Positions 1-64,000 of a stretch of 64,000 nucleotides of DNA are shown one piece after another (within the stretch, counting starts at the first letter, position 1; each line of letters starts with the position of its first letter). The translations under genes were made by a program, and so were the position numbers. Below the pieces are notes generated by a model that ran no database searches, was not told the origin of the DNA, and was given only the letters and a program-made list of their open reading frames with translations. The DNA is from Sipunculus nudus. Lineage: Eukaryota > Annelida > Sipuncula > Golfingiida > Sipunculidae. The stretch spans positions 54,792,917 to 54,856,916 of the forward strand of contig CM049319.1 in NCBI GenBank assembly GCA_026874595.1, in the 5' to 3' direction.

Positions 1-2644
1 ATTGTCAAACACTTTCCATTTCATTAAATTCTTTATAAAAAAAATATATGAGAATGTAAGTGGCTAAATGAGCTGAATATTTACAAACATTTTCATCTTG
101 ATGACTAGTAATTAGGCTATGTTACAGGTTTGTTTGACAATCCTGTCATTTCAATAAAACTGTGCTTGTATTTGAATGAACATCTCAATTGTTCATTAGT
201 GGAATCCAGATTTGAAACAGATTCCAAATCTGAATTTTACTATGATGCAACTCTAAGCCCTTTCACCAACAATTAATGTTTATGAGTATGTATGCTGATG
301 AGTGTGTTATACTCAATTTACAATGGTCATGATACATTTGTTTAACTTCATCCATTTATCCACTTCTACTAAATATACAGGTGCCAGTGGTTCCATATGC
401 AACCATATCATCAATGGGATATTCCTCATAGAAGATTATGGAAGGGCCCTTCACAAGTGACTGACTTTTGGGTTATCATGAATATGACGATATTGCTACA
501 AGTTGAGTTCTATGTGTTTTTTATGTGTTTTCTCACTCTTTGTTACAAAAGAAAACATAATTATCTCAACTTGTAACAGTTACACTCCCAAGGCAGTGGA
601 AACCTTGTACTTCTAAAGAAGCAACTGATTTTCACACTGCCAGCTTTGACCGTTTATGATATATTTAGACACCAGATGGCGGTTCGTTGTCCACTGAAAA
701 AAACATGAGTATGATGTGACAAGCAGCCAACCAGATGCCAATAAACAAACACTCGAAGGCATCCTGGCTCTGCCCATACGGTCAAATTTAAATTGCTCTC
801 TCTGTATCTCGCATCATCAACCGATTTGATTATGACATTATGACTGTGTTAGCATAGCCATGTATCTGTTGTCTGCAGAACTGAAACCAGCCAGCAAGGT
901 GTGCACGCAGCCTTTGTTGTTATGTTTCGTTTGAATTACAACTCACCGGCCAGGCATCCTATGTGCCTGAGGCCCTAAGCAAAACCACGTCTTGGGCAAT
1001 TCTCTTTGAGCCTGTGGCCAGGTCAGAACGTTACCGGGGCAATGAGCTGTCACTCAAAACGAAATGAACATGACTGCCCTATATATATTCTCAACTGCTC
1101 TGAAAATAAAGTGAAATGGAAATTGATAAAAAAAAATTAAATTACCCGCAAGGCTGTATCTCACTGGTCTGCAACTTGTTGAAGCACAACAATTGTGAGA
1201 AAATATGAAATCAGCGAAATTTCACTTGCAATCACAGTGAATTGTACTAAATACATGATTGGTACATAGCACAAGTACTTGGCCCTGATTTCGGCTGGAC
1301 TTTATATGCTTGTTGTGTTGTGTGACGTTGGCAAGCTGATGCAGCTCAATAAGATACAGGCTTTATATTACCCTTGACGGTCTGATACATACATAACATT
1401 GTTGTGATACCCTGCTTCTATGTCCCATCTTCCCATCAAATGTTATTATTTATAGGAACTCCACATACACACAAAACAGACAAAAATATCAAACACTTCT
1501 GAAAAAAATCTCCTGGTATGACTCTAGGAGAAGAAAAAATGGATCATATGAGGGTCTGCATGTTCCATTTGCCATTTTCTTTTACATTATGAATGACCTT
1601 TAACATTCTGAATCACCTTTGACATTCTATATCACAACTCCATTAGCCATCACAGAAAAAAATATCACCAAAACTGTATAATCAAACCTTTTAAAATAAT
1701 CCCCACAGACTGGCATCAGTCTTGTATTTTCATTATTGTGTTTAATTTTTCTTTTTTACTGCGACAATCTCAGAGGCTGAGACAATCTCATAACAGAACA
1801 TTGAACAAAATAATTATAAAAATAAATTTCTTTAGATGTTTCTTTCCTTCTTTCACACACACTATTCTTTGAAACATCATGTAAAATCATTTGCCCTATA
1901 CCGACCGATTGATACATGTCATCAGTTGTTAAGAAGTATGAACTTTTGGACTATATATAAACCAGTTCATCTTCTCAACTGCATGATCTGTTGGCCTGAT
2001 ACATGCAGGCTAATTATGTCATAATTCTATAGTCTAAATGACAATATAATATCTTAAGAATAAAGTTTTTGTAATAAATGCACTTTTCTCTGAGTTGCTT
2101 GCATAATGTACATAAAAGCATACACTTTCTCATTAAAAAGCCTAACTTACATGCAACAATTTACAATTGATTATGGCACTGCAAGATTGATCATTGGATC
2201 ATTTGTATCAACCCAACTGATCATTGATTATAATCCATCATCGGCCCATCATTAGTGTTTAGTATCCTATTAACAAATCTTAAAAGAAACAGGCTTTTTT
2301 CTACAGAACACAGGATAATACCAAAAACAACCATGAGTTAGTAACTTTTGGAATTAATCTATAATATAAATGAACTGGGGCTGAGAACACTTCTGTTTTG
2401 GAATGCTATTTCACTGCCTGTCTACCAGGGAGCAGCACCATACTAATATTTATGACATGTCCACCTCACCCTTTGGTTTGCATGATGTAATGGCTTATTA
2501 ATGAATAAAACACATACAGATAATACAGTCACCACAACACAGTAATGATAAGCAGTCCTCACGTGGCCAGCATTTTCTATGATTTTCAGCACTACAATGT
2601 AACTATTTCCTATGATTTGCCATCACAATCTAAAATAATAGCAT
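1..2644. other. AT-rich stretch downstream of LC3, nothing recognised
   Basis: No ORF beyond chance length, no tRNA-like or terminal-repeat structure, and no exon with a recognisable protein motif. It lies 3' of LC3. I could not identify its polyadenylation site. Confidence 0.5.
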
Positions 2645-3198
2645 ACAAGTGACCCATGGGTCATGACGCTCAGCTGAATGGGAAGAGATTCGCAAAAGGA
2701 AATTTTATCATCTGAATGGTAGTATATACCCATTCAACTGTAGCATCAAACAGATTAACCAAAATGCCAAGATTGTGTCTGTATTTATATGTCTCAAAAA
2801 TAGGGGAACAAATGCATAAACTTTAAAAAAAAATACTCGTGGCTCCACCAGTCTGCAGAAACTAATAAAAACACTTAATGGTCAATATCCATGCAAAGAA
2901 TATTCATGGTGATCTCTGCATTAGTTGTTCAGATACTTCAGCTTTTGTATCAAATTTTCCATTATTCTGAGGGGTACTTTGGGGCCCCATAGCTTGAAGG
3001 ATATGGGTAACAGAGACCTAAGTTTGGTTTCTAAGGAGATTTTTCATGGACCTCTCAGAATGTCAAGTTACAAGATTCTAGGTCCAGCGGTTACGATTTG
3101 TGCCTGGTTAACGGACAGACAGACGGACAGACGGACAGCTAGACAGACAGACGTACGACGGACAAAGAGTGATCGCTATAGCTCAGCTGAGCTAAAAA
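2645..3198 (-). mobile_element. Helitron-like family C copy
   Basis: One end reads A^CAAGTGACCCATGGGTCA and then GCTCAGCTGA. The other end carries a GACA/GACGGACA microsatellite followed by GCTCAGCTGAGCTAAAA. Read on the minus strand, this is a hairpin (TGACCCATGGGTCA) followed by CTTG^T, like a Helitron 3' end. It is a short copy with one core unit. No protein is encoded. Confidence 0.6.
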
Positions 3199-3659
3199 GG
3201 ACAACCCCCCAACACAACTAAATTCCATGCAACTGTTAGTGATCGATGTGAACTTGTATATACAATGGTTACAATGGTTAGTGACTAACTACGATTTTTA
3301 GCCACCAAGACACAAAGGTAGTGATCTATAATTGTTATCTATATGACTCCTGCAATATGCCACTCCTTTATATTTATAGGATGATCAAAACAGAATGATT
3401 TGCTTCAATTTTCTGAGGTACATGTATTTTTTTGGTCTTTCTTAAAGGATAGGTCCATGGCCTGTAGATGGCGCTGTCTATTGAATGAGGATGAAGGTAT
3501 CCATATGATAAGAATGATATGTTATTATTAAGCCTTCTGGATTTCAGGTTTTATATGCACGTGGTTAGGATTAATCCAGCAGTCATAACCTGTTGTTAAG
3601 ACATAAGAGAAAATCTCTGAGGTTCAATAACGAGATTACACCTGTATGCTATTGAGGCT

Positions 3660-3728
3660 CCAGCGGGGTTCAAACAAGGAACCTTCAGCTCTGAAGTACA
3701 ACACCCTTAACCACTTCACTACAACCTA
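3660..3728 (-). pseudogene. tRNA-derived SINE head (degenerate)
   Basis: On the minus strand there is an A-box-like TAGTGAAGTGGTTAAGG, an anticodon-arm-like stretch and a B-box-like TTGTTTGAACCCC, in the right order and spacing for a tRNA-derived promoter. The stems do not form a functional tRNA. It is followed by the SINE body. Confidence 0.45.
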
Positions 3729-3755
3729 ACCCCCCCCCCCCCCCCCCCCCCCCCC
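3729..3755. repeat. Poly-C tract
   Basis: Uninterrupted run of about 25 C between the two inverted SINE-like units. Confidence 0.9.
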
Positions 3756-4167
3756 GTGCTACATGTTGCTAAGAAAGAGGTTTCCATGGATAACATGAAG
3801 TTTAATAGCATCAGCATCATTGTGTGCTCTATCAAATTTGACATCACACATGAAGCTTAGGGAGGTGATACATGCAAAAGATAATCTGAACAAATAGATT
3901 CGCGTTCTAGGAAGTGGCCTAGTGGTAAGGTCCCCCGTTGGAACCCCATCCATGCCACAATTGCATAATAGTGAAATCTCATTATAGAACCTGAGAGATT
4001 TGCTCTAATTTCTTAACGACAGGTTATTACTTCTGGATTATTCCTATTCCTGTGGATATAAAACCTGAAATCCAGAAGGCTTAATAATACCATATCATTC
4101 TCATCATATGGATATCTTCATTCTCATTCAGTAGACAGTGCCAGCAACAGGCCGTGGACCTATCCTT

Positions 4168-4612
4168 ATAAAAAATAGATTCCGAGGTTCAGAACAGATT
4201 ATAATTTAATCAAGTGATTACAATTAAATGCATTGATTATTGGATGAAATGCTTCACCCCTACGTAGTAAATCCCCTGGATTTCAGTTTTTTCATGCAAA
4301 ATGCTGGTAACAATCCAAAAGTAATCACTGTTAGAACTTTAAATGAAACACTAAGGTTCCATCTATATATCACAAGTTTAACCTTGTGGGCTCCAGGCTT
4401 GGATTATACTAGGAACACCTGGTTCAACCCCAACCCAATTAGCACCAATCAACAACCTCCCCCACCATGTTAATTCTTATGCTAAGATTAATATAATCTC
4501 GGGGCAGTAAAATCAAGATCTGGAGAGACCTGCTCAGAAATTATAATTAACAAATTGTATAACTCTGAGCACAGATCATACCCACGAATAAATAAGGCTG
4601 GTCCTGGAATTG
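4168..4612 (-). other. LC3 3' flank, probable start of 3' UTR
   Basis: About 445 bp directly after the LC3 stop codon. There is no clear AATAAA in sense orientation next to the stop, so the 3' UTR probably extends further or uses a variant signal. Confidence 0.4.
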
Positions 4613-57097
<52,485 letters not shown>

Positions 57098-57803
57098 GAC
57101 TTTTTGGTTGTCTTAGGAAATGTTCAGACCTCCGAACGCAACTTTATAAACAAGACGTGTGTCCCGTTATGTGGGATAGCCCCTTCTGCGTAAGGAAAAG
57201 GAAGTTGTCAGAAATTGCCTCATTGTCAGTTTCGTGTTTATGGCTGTTACTTTTACCTCCCTCAAATGTTTTGATTTCGTGAATGACTGAATCTCGAATT
57301 TTACAATTTTTACATAAGGAATTTACATGTACAGTTGTTATCTGGTTTTACAAACACGGGGGCAATCACACTAGCTACCGCACTATCGAAAACGATTGCA
57401 GAATTTTTAATATGCAGGAGTTCATTAGAACAGCAGAGGGCGATAAAAGGAAATCCTCTGGTATGTCTTGGGTCTCCCCACTCAGACTCTGTCCCAATAA
57501 AGTTCCGAGTCACAGTTGTTTAAAATGATCTACATTTATTATTTGCTCAGTAAACTGGTCTCTTGTCAAGGTCAATTAATGTAACATTAACCATGAAATT
57601 GCGGGAACAACTTATTCGCTACAGACTTTGGCATTCGAGTGGTTCCACAGGAAAGCCACCCTTTGATCTGGGGCCGCCAAAATTAGTTACCAATCAAGGA
57701 CAGTCAAATTGTCACGTGACTCAGTGAGAGCAGCCCAATATGGAGGTCACGAGAAGAAGATGGGACAGGTCAACGACATTTTTGACCCGCTCTGAGTGAT
57801 AAA
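57098..57803. promoter_or_regulatory. Intergenic region, probable bidirectional promoter
   Basis: It separates the LC3 start (minus) from a candidate divergent start at 57804 (plus) by about 700 bp. It is less AT-rich than the introns and free of repeats. It contains TTTATAAAG on minus near LC3, ACCAATCA (a CCAAT-box core) at about 57689-57696 and GTCACGTGAC at 57711-57720. Confidence 0.55.
57711..57720. promoter_or_regulatory. CLEAR-box-like palindrome GTCACGTGAC
   Basis: Exact 10-bp CLEAR consensus, the binding site of MiT/TFE factors such as TFEB, which activate autophagy and lysosome genes. It lies about 614 bp upstream of the LC3 ATG and 84 bp upstream of the divergent candidate ATG. 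Confidence 0.55.
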
Positions 57804-57828
57804 ATGCCTCGAAAATCCAAAAGCCAAG
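57804..57828 (+). CDS. Candidate first coding exon of a divergent gene
   Basis: ATG followed by seven codons (MPRKSKSQ) and one base, ending at a GTAATT donor. It has a purine at -3 (AAAATGC) and follows a CCAAT-box and E-box region. I could not identify a convincing next exon. A phase-compatible acceptor near 63893 would give only about 20 more residues before a stop. The gene identity is unknown. Confidence 0.35.
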
Positions 57829-58127
57829 GTAATTTCATCTTTATATTTTTATTTTTTCGAGGTGCCATGCCAGTAGCTTTTGCACTGCATGGTACACGCA
57901 TGCATATGCAAGGTAACAACTAGTCAAACTACCCGAGGATACCCCGTAGGGATTCCATGGTTGGCCGGGCTCCAGCGGAGAGCTCCGGATTTCTTAGACA
58001 TTCCGTCACAATTGCAGCGAAATAGCATTTATTACTGATCCGCATGAGAAGCGTGCAAATGGCCAAATAATTGAAAAAATACATATGTGTACTTAAGTTA
58101 CGTTTATATTTGTTATATTTTGGGCAG

Positions 58128-58191
58128 ACGGCTGAAAAGTTTGTACAGATCAGCTGCGGCCGAGACTGCTCTTTAGTTACGGAGGCAGAAA
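58128..58191 (+). CDS. Possible RCC1-repeat exon
   Basis: After an acceptor-like TATTTTGGGCAG, the frame reads TAEKFVQISCGRDCSLVTEAE. This resembles the core of an RCC1 beta-propeller blade (VxQIxCGxxHSLxLT). A weak donor (A|GTAACG) follows. Its phase does not fit the 57804 exon, so the two may be unrelated. No further blades were found in the remaining 5.8 kb. Confidence 0.3.
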
Positions 58192-61129
58192 GTAACGGCT
58201 GGTGGAGGCGTTGTATGTTGGGAGGTTGTTTACCAATGACTTGTAGTTGTACACAGGACTTGTTTGTTTGTGAACTGGACCAATTTCATTGACCTGGAAT
58301 AGATTTTTCAATTGTCACTATTTTTATTAGGCAATGCTTTATTGCCTGAGCTCACGCCATGCTGAGCTGCAAGTCTCAGTCTACGACAACATCCATTGGC
58401 CACCCGAATGTTTGATCAGCTGTGTTGTGTAGACTGGACTGGACCAGTTCTTATGACACCATATTGTATTATTGACATGAGTGTCACTATTATGAAGTTA
58501 ATCTTTAAAATGACAAACCAGTAAATGTTCCAAAAAAAGTAAGGATGTTTGTATGAATATATTGACTGTTATATATATGTAGTTCTTGAGGTTTGTTTTC
58601 ATTAAAATACAAATCAAAACCTTGTACCTTAACATCTAACTCTAATATTTCCTTGCATCCGAACTAGGAGTATTGTATTCTTAATATATATTTATAACTT
58701 GCAGATAAATAATTTAAAGGTTTCAATATAATATCAACCTGTAACAAATTCAATATATTTATTCTCAACTAACTTCAATCTAATTTACAGTCTAGCACTT
58801 TTCTTTAATAATCATCAAATCAGCTCGGCTTCTGCATGCATATTTATTCCTGCTTATCATCATAGGGGCTGACGTCAGGCTCCAGCTTTCACAGTCCTAG
58901 ATAAGCAAAAAGTGGAATTTTATCTCTCCACAAACTTGACAGATTAACAGGAACATACCTAGCCCATAAGAATAAACTCCTCAATTGCTTTTTTTCAGTG
59001 ATTGACGCATTGTGGAGTCCATAGATTGCACCTGCAGTTAACTGTGATTATAACACTCCATACACAACTGTGAGATTTAACATATATCCATTGATTAATG
59101 TTCAGTACATCTATGTGTATTGTATATTTGACCACTAGAAAACATTACTGTTCTCTTCTCAGCCCTATTTTGCACCAAGGAAGTTAAAATATGAACATAA
59201 TAGTACACAGGCCTAAAGCCTTATACAGGACTGCCACCAAATGCTAGATGTCTACCGGGGCTGTTAATGCTTCAATTCTCTCTAGACAAACACTATCAGT
59301 TGTTGATGTTACAGGTGCTTCATGCTTTCCAGAATGGTTATTTTTTATTACAGGCCTTTCGACATACAACATTATGTGAACATTGTTTTGCTAAAACCAT
59401 AGGAAATATTTTTATTTAATTTTCTTTCTAAGAGTAACAGATCGTATCGTGCTATAACCCCAGTTAGCCCTTTGTTGGGCCGGCGACGCAACAGAAACCT
59501 GAAACCTGTTGCGTCGTCGTCGGTAGCTAGAACATACCAGTACTTATTTTGATTGCCACTAGCCCTAGCTCCATTGTTCTTTCCCTGTGCGTTATTGCTC
59601 TCTTTTATTTAAGAACCCTAGAAAAAAGCTGTTTGAAAACTAGAGACATTCTATCACACATATGGTATAGTATGTTATTAGGCAAAAGTTTGTAATCTTA
59701 GCTAGAAAAAGTGCAAGCACAAATTTTGATCACATGTTAACATAAAATACCAACTAAATCACCTAATAGATTTTTTATGCCCTTTAGACAATTGATTCAG
59801 GTAGATCTCAATCCGAAGCATGAAAAAATAAAACATTTCTGGTGGTTATATCCCATGGTTTCCCTGCATGGGGCATCATATCTATCATATGAACCACCTG
59901 TTGGCATGTTTTAATTATACAGCTACTGTGAGCTATGAATGCTAAGAACTTCTTTGAAGATAAACATGAGATTTACTGACCCGCAGGGAACAAAACAGTT
60001 CATTTAAATAGTTATAAATCTGATTTGTCTCAAAATCCTTATCAACTCATGTCCATGAAAAAAAAATTACAAAATCACTGGAAACTTTAAAGGTGGAATT
60101 ACTCTTTTCCCCACTTCGGAAACAGGTGTCAGGTTTCAGCTAAATTTCTTGGTAACTTGAATACATTATTTTTTTCTGCCCCTTAATGCATAGGTTTATA
60201 TGTCATTGGCACAATATTTGACTTTATTCAATTTTTATATGGGATACATGATTTATGTTCTAGCATTTACTCAAATTCTCAAACTTTCTTATTGGGTGGG
60301 TATCAAAGGTAATGCATACCCACGCAATGTATATATGCATATAATGTTATGTTGAGCTATGTTTATAGCTCTAGGTGGGTTATACACCCACTTACCATAA
60401 ACTGTGGACTATCAGTTAGGGCTGGCAATCAGCAGCTTGTTATGGTAATAAAGGAAGTTTAGACACTTTTTTTTTGTTTCACTTTTATCTATGAACATGC
60501 AACGCAGATAGCATGCTAAATGTGGGAAATTTAAAATTACCGAAAATAACTTGTTCCCAGAGGAATTCTAGCTTGTGTCAGGACTCCTGAACATCAAGAA
60601 GATGGACATGGATGTCTCTTTGAACCAACTGGGTGCGCAATAGCGATGCCCCTGTTGGTCATACAATAAACCACCATGATTTTGCTTCAGTGTTCCTGAT
60701 ATATTTAGCCGTTTTCACTGTCACTGGGAGTCCATGGCCTTGGCCCTATTTCATGACAGTAACACGAAAAGCCCTTTTTACTGCATTTAATTTGGTTAAT
60801 AGTAACTTAATACCAACATTTATAGTCACTACCATATTCTTAAAAAAATTTTAATCAAGCCCAACAAAGTAAACAAGAAACTCAACCAGTTTATGGTATT
60901 TCTTTATTAAATGGGTTCATTTCATATCAGTCATGAGATCGATTCTTGGCAGTCTCATCAATGATTTAATCAGACGACCTGAATTGATTGATATATCAAT
61001 GTATCAATTAATTGATCCAGCCCTACTATCAGTCCATTTTGAGCACCAGTATATTCATACAAGGGGTATATATCTGCAATGAATGTAGCATATAATCACT
61101 GGCTAAGGAGTGTAATGCAAATTGCTCCA
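58192..61129. other. AT-rich stretch, nothing coding recognised
   Basis: Probably intron of the candidate divergent gene, or intergenic. The only structures noted are a hairpin at 59484-59516 and short GGGTGGGT/ACCCACC palindromes near 60295-60390. Confidence 0.4.
59484..59516. repeat. Perfect 11-bp stem hairpin
   Basis: CGACGCAACAG (59484-59494), an 11-nt loop and the exact complement (59506-59516), GC-rich in AT-rich surroundings. Confidence 0.8.
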
Positions 61130-61195
61130 GTTGGCTAGGGGAAGAGCACAGGGCTCAAAGCCAGGAGGAGGTCAGTTTGAATCTCAGTGAAGGAG
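61125..61195 (+). pseudogene. tRNA-derived SINE-like sequence
   Basis: A-box-like TTGGCTAGGGGAAGAGC, an anticodon-stem-like GGGCTCAAAGCC and B-box-like GGTCAGTTTGAATCTC in tRNA order over about 70 bp. The sequence is too diverged to be a functional tRNA. Confidence 0.45.
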
Positions 61196-61539
61196 ATGCA
61201 AGATTATTCTCGGTGTACTGTCACCCAGTGTGAGCGCTTTAATGGGGGAAATTGTGCCCATGCAACAGTTGCGTTTCACTCACAAACAAGTGCACCTTTT
61301 ACGGGAGATCCTTGTTGTTTTGAATCAGTGGTGGGGAAGACGTGCACAGAAGAATGGTGCACTGAGCCTTGTTGATGTCAGGATTATTGCGTGTAAGCCC
61401 CCTGTCATGTAGTCGGAAACCTGAATGGAATTCTGCAGATGTCCAAAGTACTTAGTTCAACAAGCATTAGACAAGACAACCTGAGGTCAAGCACTTGCTG
61501 GAAATGACGTAGAAATAGTCAGATGAATGAGCAAGAAAT

Positions 61540-62400
61540 AAGAGTAAGCCATTGCTTGTGAAGATAGGACCAATATTGTTGAAGTTATGAGGGAAATAAG
61601 ATTTTGATGTGTTTTGATGACCTTGACCTTTGACCTAAGACAGTACACATAAAACTTCCAGAAATCTTTAAGACATACGATACATGTAAGTTACAAAGTG
61701 ATTCCAGCAAAACTGAGGACTGAAGAACGTTATATGTTAGACACATGAACCAGCAAGCAGGAGAATTTGAGACAGCTGACAAACAGACAGACATACTGAC
61801 AAAGTAACACAAGATTGACACTAGCTGACTTGACTGGGTTATAGAAAAGTCTCAGAGGAAGAAAATAGGCTACAGTTTATTAATTGAGGTTAATAGTTTT
61901 GGAGATATAGCCAAAAAAATGATGTTAGGGGAGGATTGTAGCGCCCCCTAGCAGTCATATCCAGAAAATGAAAAACCACTTTCAAGATATTTTTTAAAGA
62001 CATAAGATGTACCAGTTTCAAGATGATTCCTGCAAAACTGTAGCCTGTAGTATGCTATAAGTAAGACACAAGAAACAGGAAGCAGGCGCAGTTGACGACA
62101 ACTGAAAAACAGACTGACAAATTGACACAAGATCAAGACCAGTGGACCAGACCAGGTTCTGGAGAAGGCTGAGAGGAAGAATTTGAGCCTAAGCTTGTGA
62201 AGATAGGACTAATAATGACGAAGTAATGATGAAAATAAAAAAATAAAAGTTTTTTATGACCTTTGACCTGTATTGACCAAAACAATTGTGTTCCAGTATT
62301 TTTCATTATCTATCTGTTCAAGTTTGAAAGCAATTGCTGCAAAATTGTGGCCTGTAGAGTCGTGACAAAAAAACAAACAGACATACGTAGGTGACCAACG
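61540..62400. repeat. Family K repeat units
   Basis: Two to three diverged units: GTGAAGATAGGACxAATA at 61558 and 62198, TGACCTTTGACCT at 61620 and about 62262, CCTGCAAAACTG..GTA, then CTGACAAACAGACAGACATA at about 61778, with a similar CTGAAAAACAGACTGACAAA at 62101. The layout is similar to the other tandem-core families. No termini recognised. Confidence 0.45.
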
Positions 62401-64000
62401 AGCTTGCAGAAATCTGCAAGTGATAAAATGGAGGTGGTTACTAACACCAAAAATTGATGGCAAACAGCTAAAAGTGTAAATACACATGTCACACATTGTT
62501 GTGTCTGCATTTAAATAAGATGCAGATCCAGTTTTAGGACTGAACTTTACCATATTTTGGTTGATTGATTATGACAAGTGCCTGGTACAAGATTTAAAAT
62601 ATTTTGATAATGGCTTCTTATAATCAATTGAAATTTGAGCTACCCATAGATCTTTAATAATGATAGCTGTCTCTTCCATTGCATCAGAGGAGCCACCTAC
62701 AACATGTCTGTGAGAAATCCCTACTCTAATGTTTACTGGTCATTATATCCATTGATTGCTCATAAATATGGTGCCCTGGAATCTCTCATCGCTTTATCAA
62801 TCTATTACAATGCTTGTGGTGATACCTGTAATGTTATGTCTGGAGTCTTAAATGTTATTGGATTGTGCTGAATTTGTTGTGCACATTCATCTTTGATAGG
62901 TACAGCCATTGGGCAAGATGTGTGACACCACGTGCGTAGTACAGGACTTGGCATATTTGAAAATCGGTCTTAACATTTGGTGATAAATAGGAATTTAAGT
63001 AGTATTTCTAGTTAAGTTTTCTTTAATGGGACTGTCAGATGTGTATGTTATTATTGTAGCATCATTTTCAGTCAGAACTTTATACCTGGATTATATACAA
63101 TTTAAAACCGTTTCTGATTCTGAAGTTGCATTTTGTATGGTTTCAGTAATTAAACATTCATTCTTACATTACACCCTTACCTTTTAGCTGATTCTAAGTA
63201 ATTCTCTTTAATTACTTCAGTGTACTGTAAAAAATCATAACTGAGTTTTCACTTCTTCTATACAAAGGCTTAAATATGTAGATATGGCTAACAAATGCTT
63301 CAGATGTGTCACTGTTGACAAAGTTCTAAAATGGGGTTTGTTTAAACTTGGCCCTTGGGTCATACATTAAAGGAGCCTAATCAACTATAAAGCATGTTGA
63401 ATTAAGATGAAAAATAGCCTCTTCCCTTTAAAATGAATCGGTACCTGCCAGACTACTGCCCTGCAACCATTTACTTACTTCAGTAAACGAGTGTTAAAAA
63501 CAGTGGACTGGGCGTGATCACAGGGGTAAACAAACATTGCATGCATCGCCTGGCTAAAACACGTGTCAGTCTGTAGATTCCCTGACTAAATTGGTAAAAA
63601 AAAATGAATTACATGTTCCTGCTTGCTGAATCATCACATGTTAAAGCTCACAATCAGACCTCCTGTAAAGGGGGATTGTTTTAGTAAACAAACATGTGGA
63701 CTGTGTTTACCAACTTGCAGGGCCAAAACAAGGTGCTAAACCACTGTATGCCAAGTACTGTGCCTGTGTGCTGGGACATTTTCTCTAGTAAACTTTAGTA
63801 TAAAGCAAATTTGAACTGATAGTGTGGAAAAGTAGGCTTAATATTGCTCTTGATTATGTCCCTTTAATATGAGTGTGGTATTTATTTTACAGTAAAGATG
63901 GAGGTATCAGTCAAAGTGACTGGAAAAAAGTCTCAGGGACAGGAACAGATATAGATAAATAACTATCTAGGCCAGGTTAGTGACGTAGAACTCAAGGGGA
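62401..64000. other. No gene recognised to the window end
   Basis: AT-rich. A possible acceptor TTTTACAG at about 63893 precedes a short open stretch (MEVSVKVTGKKSQGQEQI). This could be an exon but has no recognised similarity. Confidence 0.3.

Larger units (their letters stand above)
3445..4167. mobile_element. Foldback element: two tRNA-headed SINE-like units in inverted orientation
   Basis: Arms 3445-3665 and about 3955-4167 are inverted copies of one another over roughly 210 bp, starting AAGGATAGGTCCA. At the inner ends are tRNA-like sequences with A-box-like motifs (GTGAAGTGGTTAAGG on minus, GTGGCCTAGTGGTAAGG on plus). Part of a B-box-like GTTTGAACCCC is visible on minus at about 3665-3680. 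A poly-C tract (about 3730-3755) separates them. It reads either as two head-to-head SINEs or as a foldback MITE carrying a tRNA-like centre. Confidence 0.6.

Noticed and set aside
3905-3955. Functional tRNA gene
   Set aside because: Only an A-box-like segment and a damaged arm are present. The acceptor and anticodon stems do not pair, so it fits a SINE head.
61187-61412. Cysteine-rich 62-codon ORF (MKEMQDYSRCTV..)
   Set aside because: It starts inside the SINE-like sequence and overlaps another ORF in a different frame. No signal peptide or spacing typical of secreted cysteine-rich peptides.

Overview
This window is animal nuclear DNA, AT-rich, intron-rich and packed with transposon remains. 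The repeat families (tandem-core elements with GAC(G/A)GACA tracts, TGACCTTTGACC arrays, elements ending in TCAGCTGAGCTAAAA) look like those I associate with marine lophotrochozoans, most likely a bivalve mollusc. That placement is inference. There is no sign of bacterial organisation: no operons, no long uninterrupted ORFs.

One host gene explains the layout. A complete four-exon LC3 (MAP1LC3/Atg8 family) gene lies on the minus strand, with coding exons at 57067-57097, 53373-53428, 15543-15649 and 4613-4775. It encodes 118 residues ending Phe-Gly-Asn. Its introns are about 3.6, 37.7 and 10.8 kb, and they hold almost all of the repeats. Upstream, 57098-57803 is a probable bidirectional promoter containing a perfect GTCACGTGAC box (the TFEB/CLEAR motif of autophagy genes). 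A possible divergent gene starts at 57804, and a possible RCC1-like exon lies at 58128-58191.

The repeats form layers. (1) Several sequence-unrelated families look like non-autonomous Helitrons. They sit between host A and T, end in CTAG or CTTG next to a hairpin, have a second hairpin at the other end, and carry a core of diverged monomers. Many monomers in otherwise different families contain the same 12-bp palindrome GGTGGCGCCACC. (2) Terminal-inverted-repeat DNA transposons with readable target-site duplications: 4909-7870 (TA), 16737-20642 (TA), 24992-32366 (AT, ISL2EU type), 46985-52453 (TAA, Harbinger-like) and, nested inside the last, 47597-52062 (8 bp, hAT-like). (3) A broken L1-like ORF1 at about 8350-10133, interrupted by a Helitron-like insertion whose removal restores the reading frame exactly. 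(4) tRNA-derived SINE material, including an inverted pair at 3445-4167.

The element at 24992-32366 carries an apparently intact three-exon THAP + DDE transposase gene (468 residues). Convergent to it is a truncated SAP-domain gene. Every Helitron-like copy whose direction can be read points the same way as LC3, except one, and that one lies inside the ISL2EU transposon.
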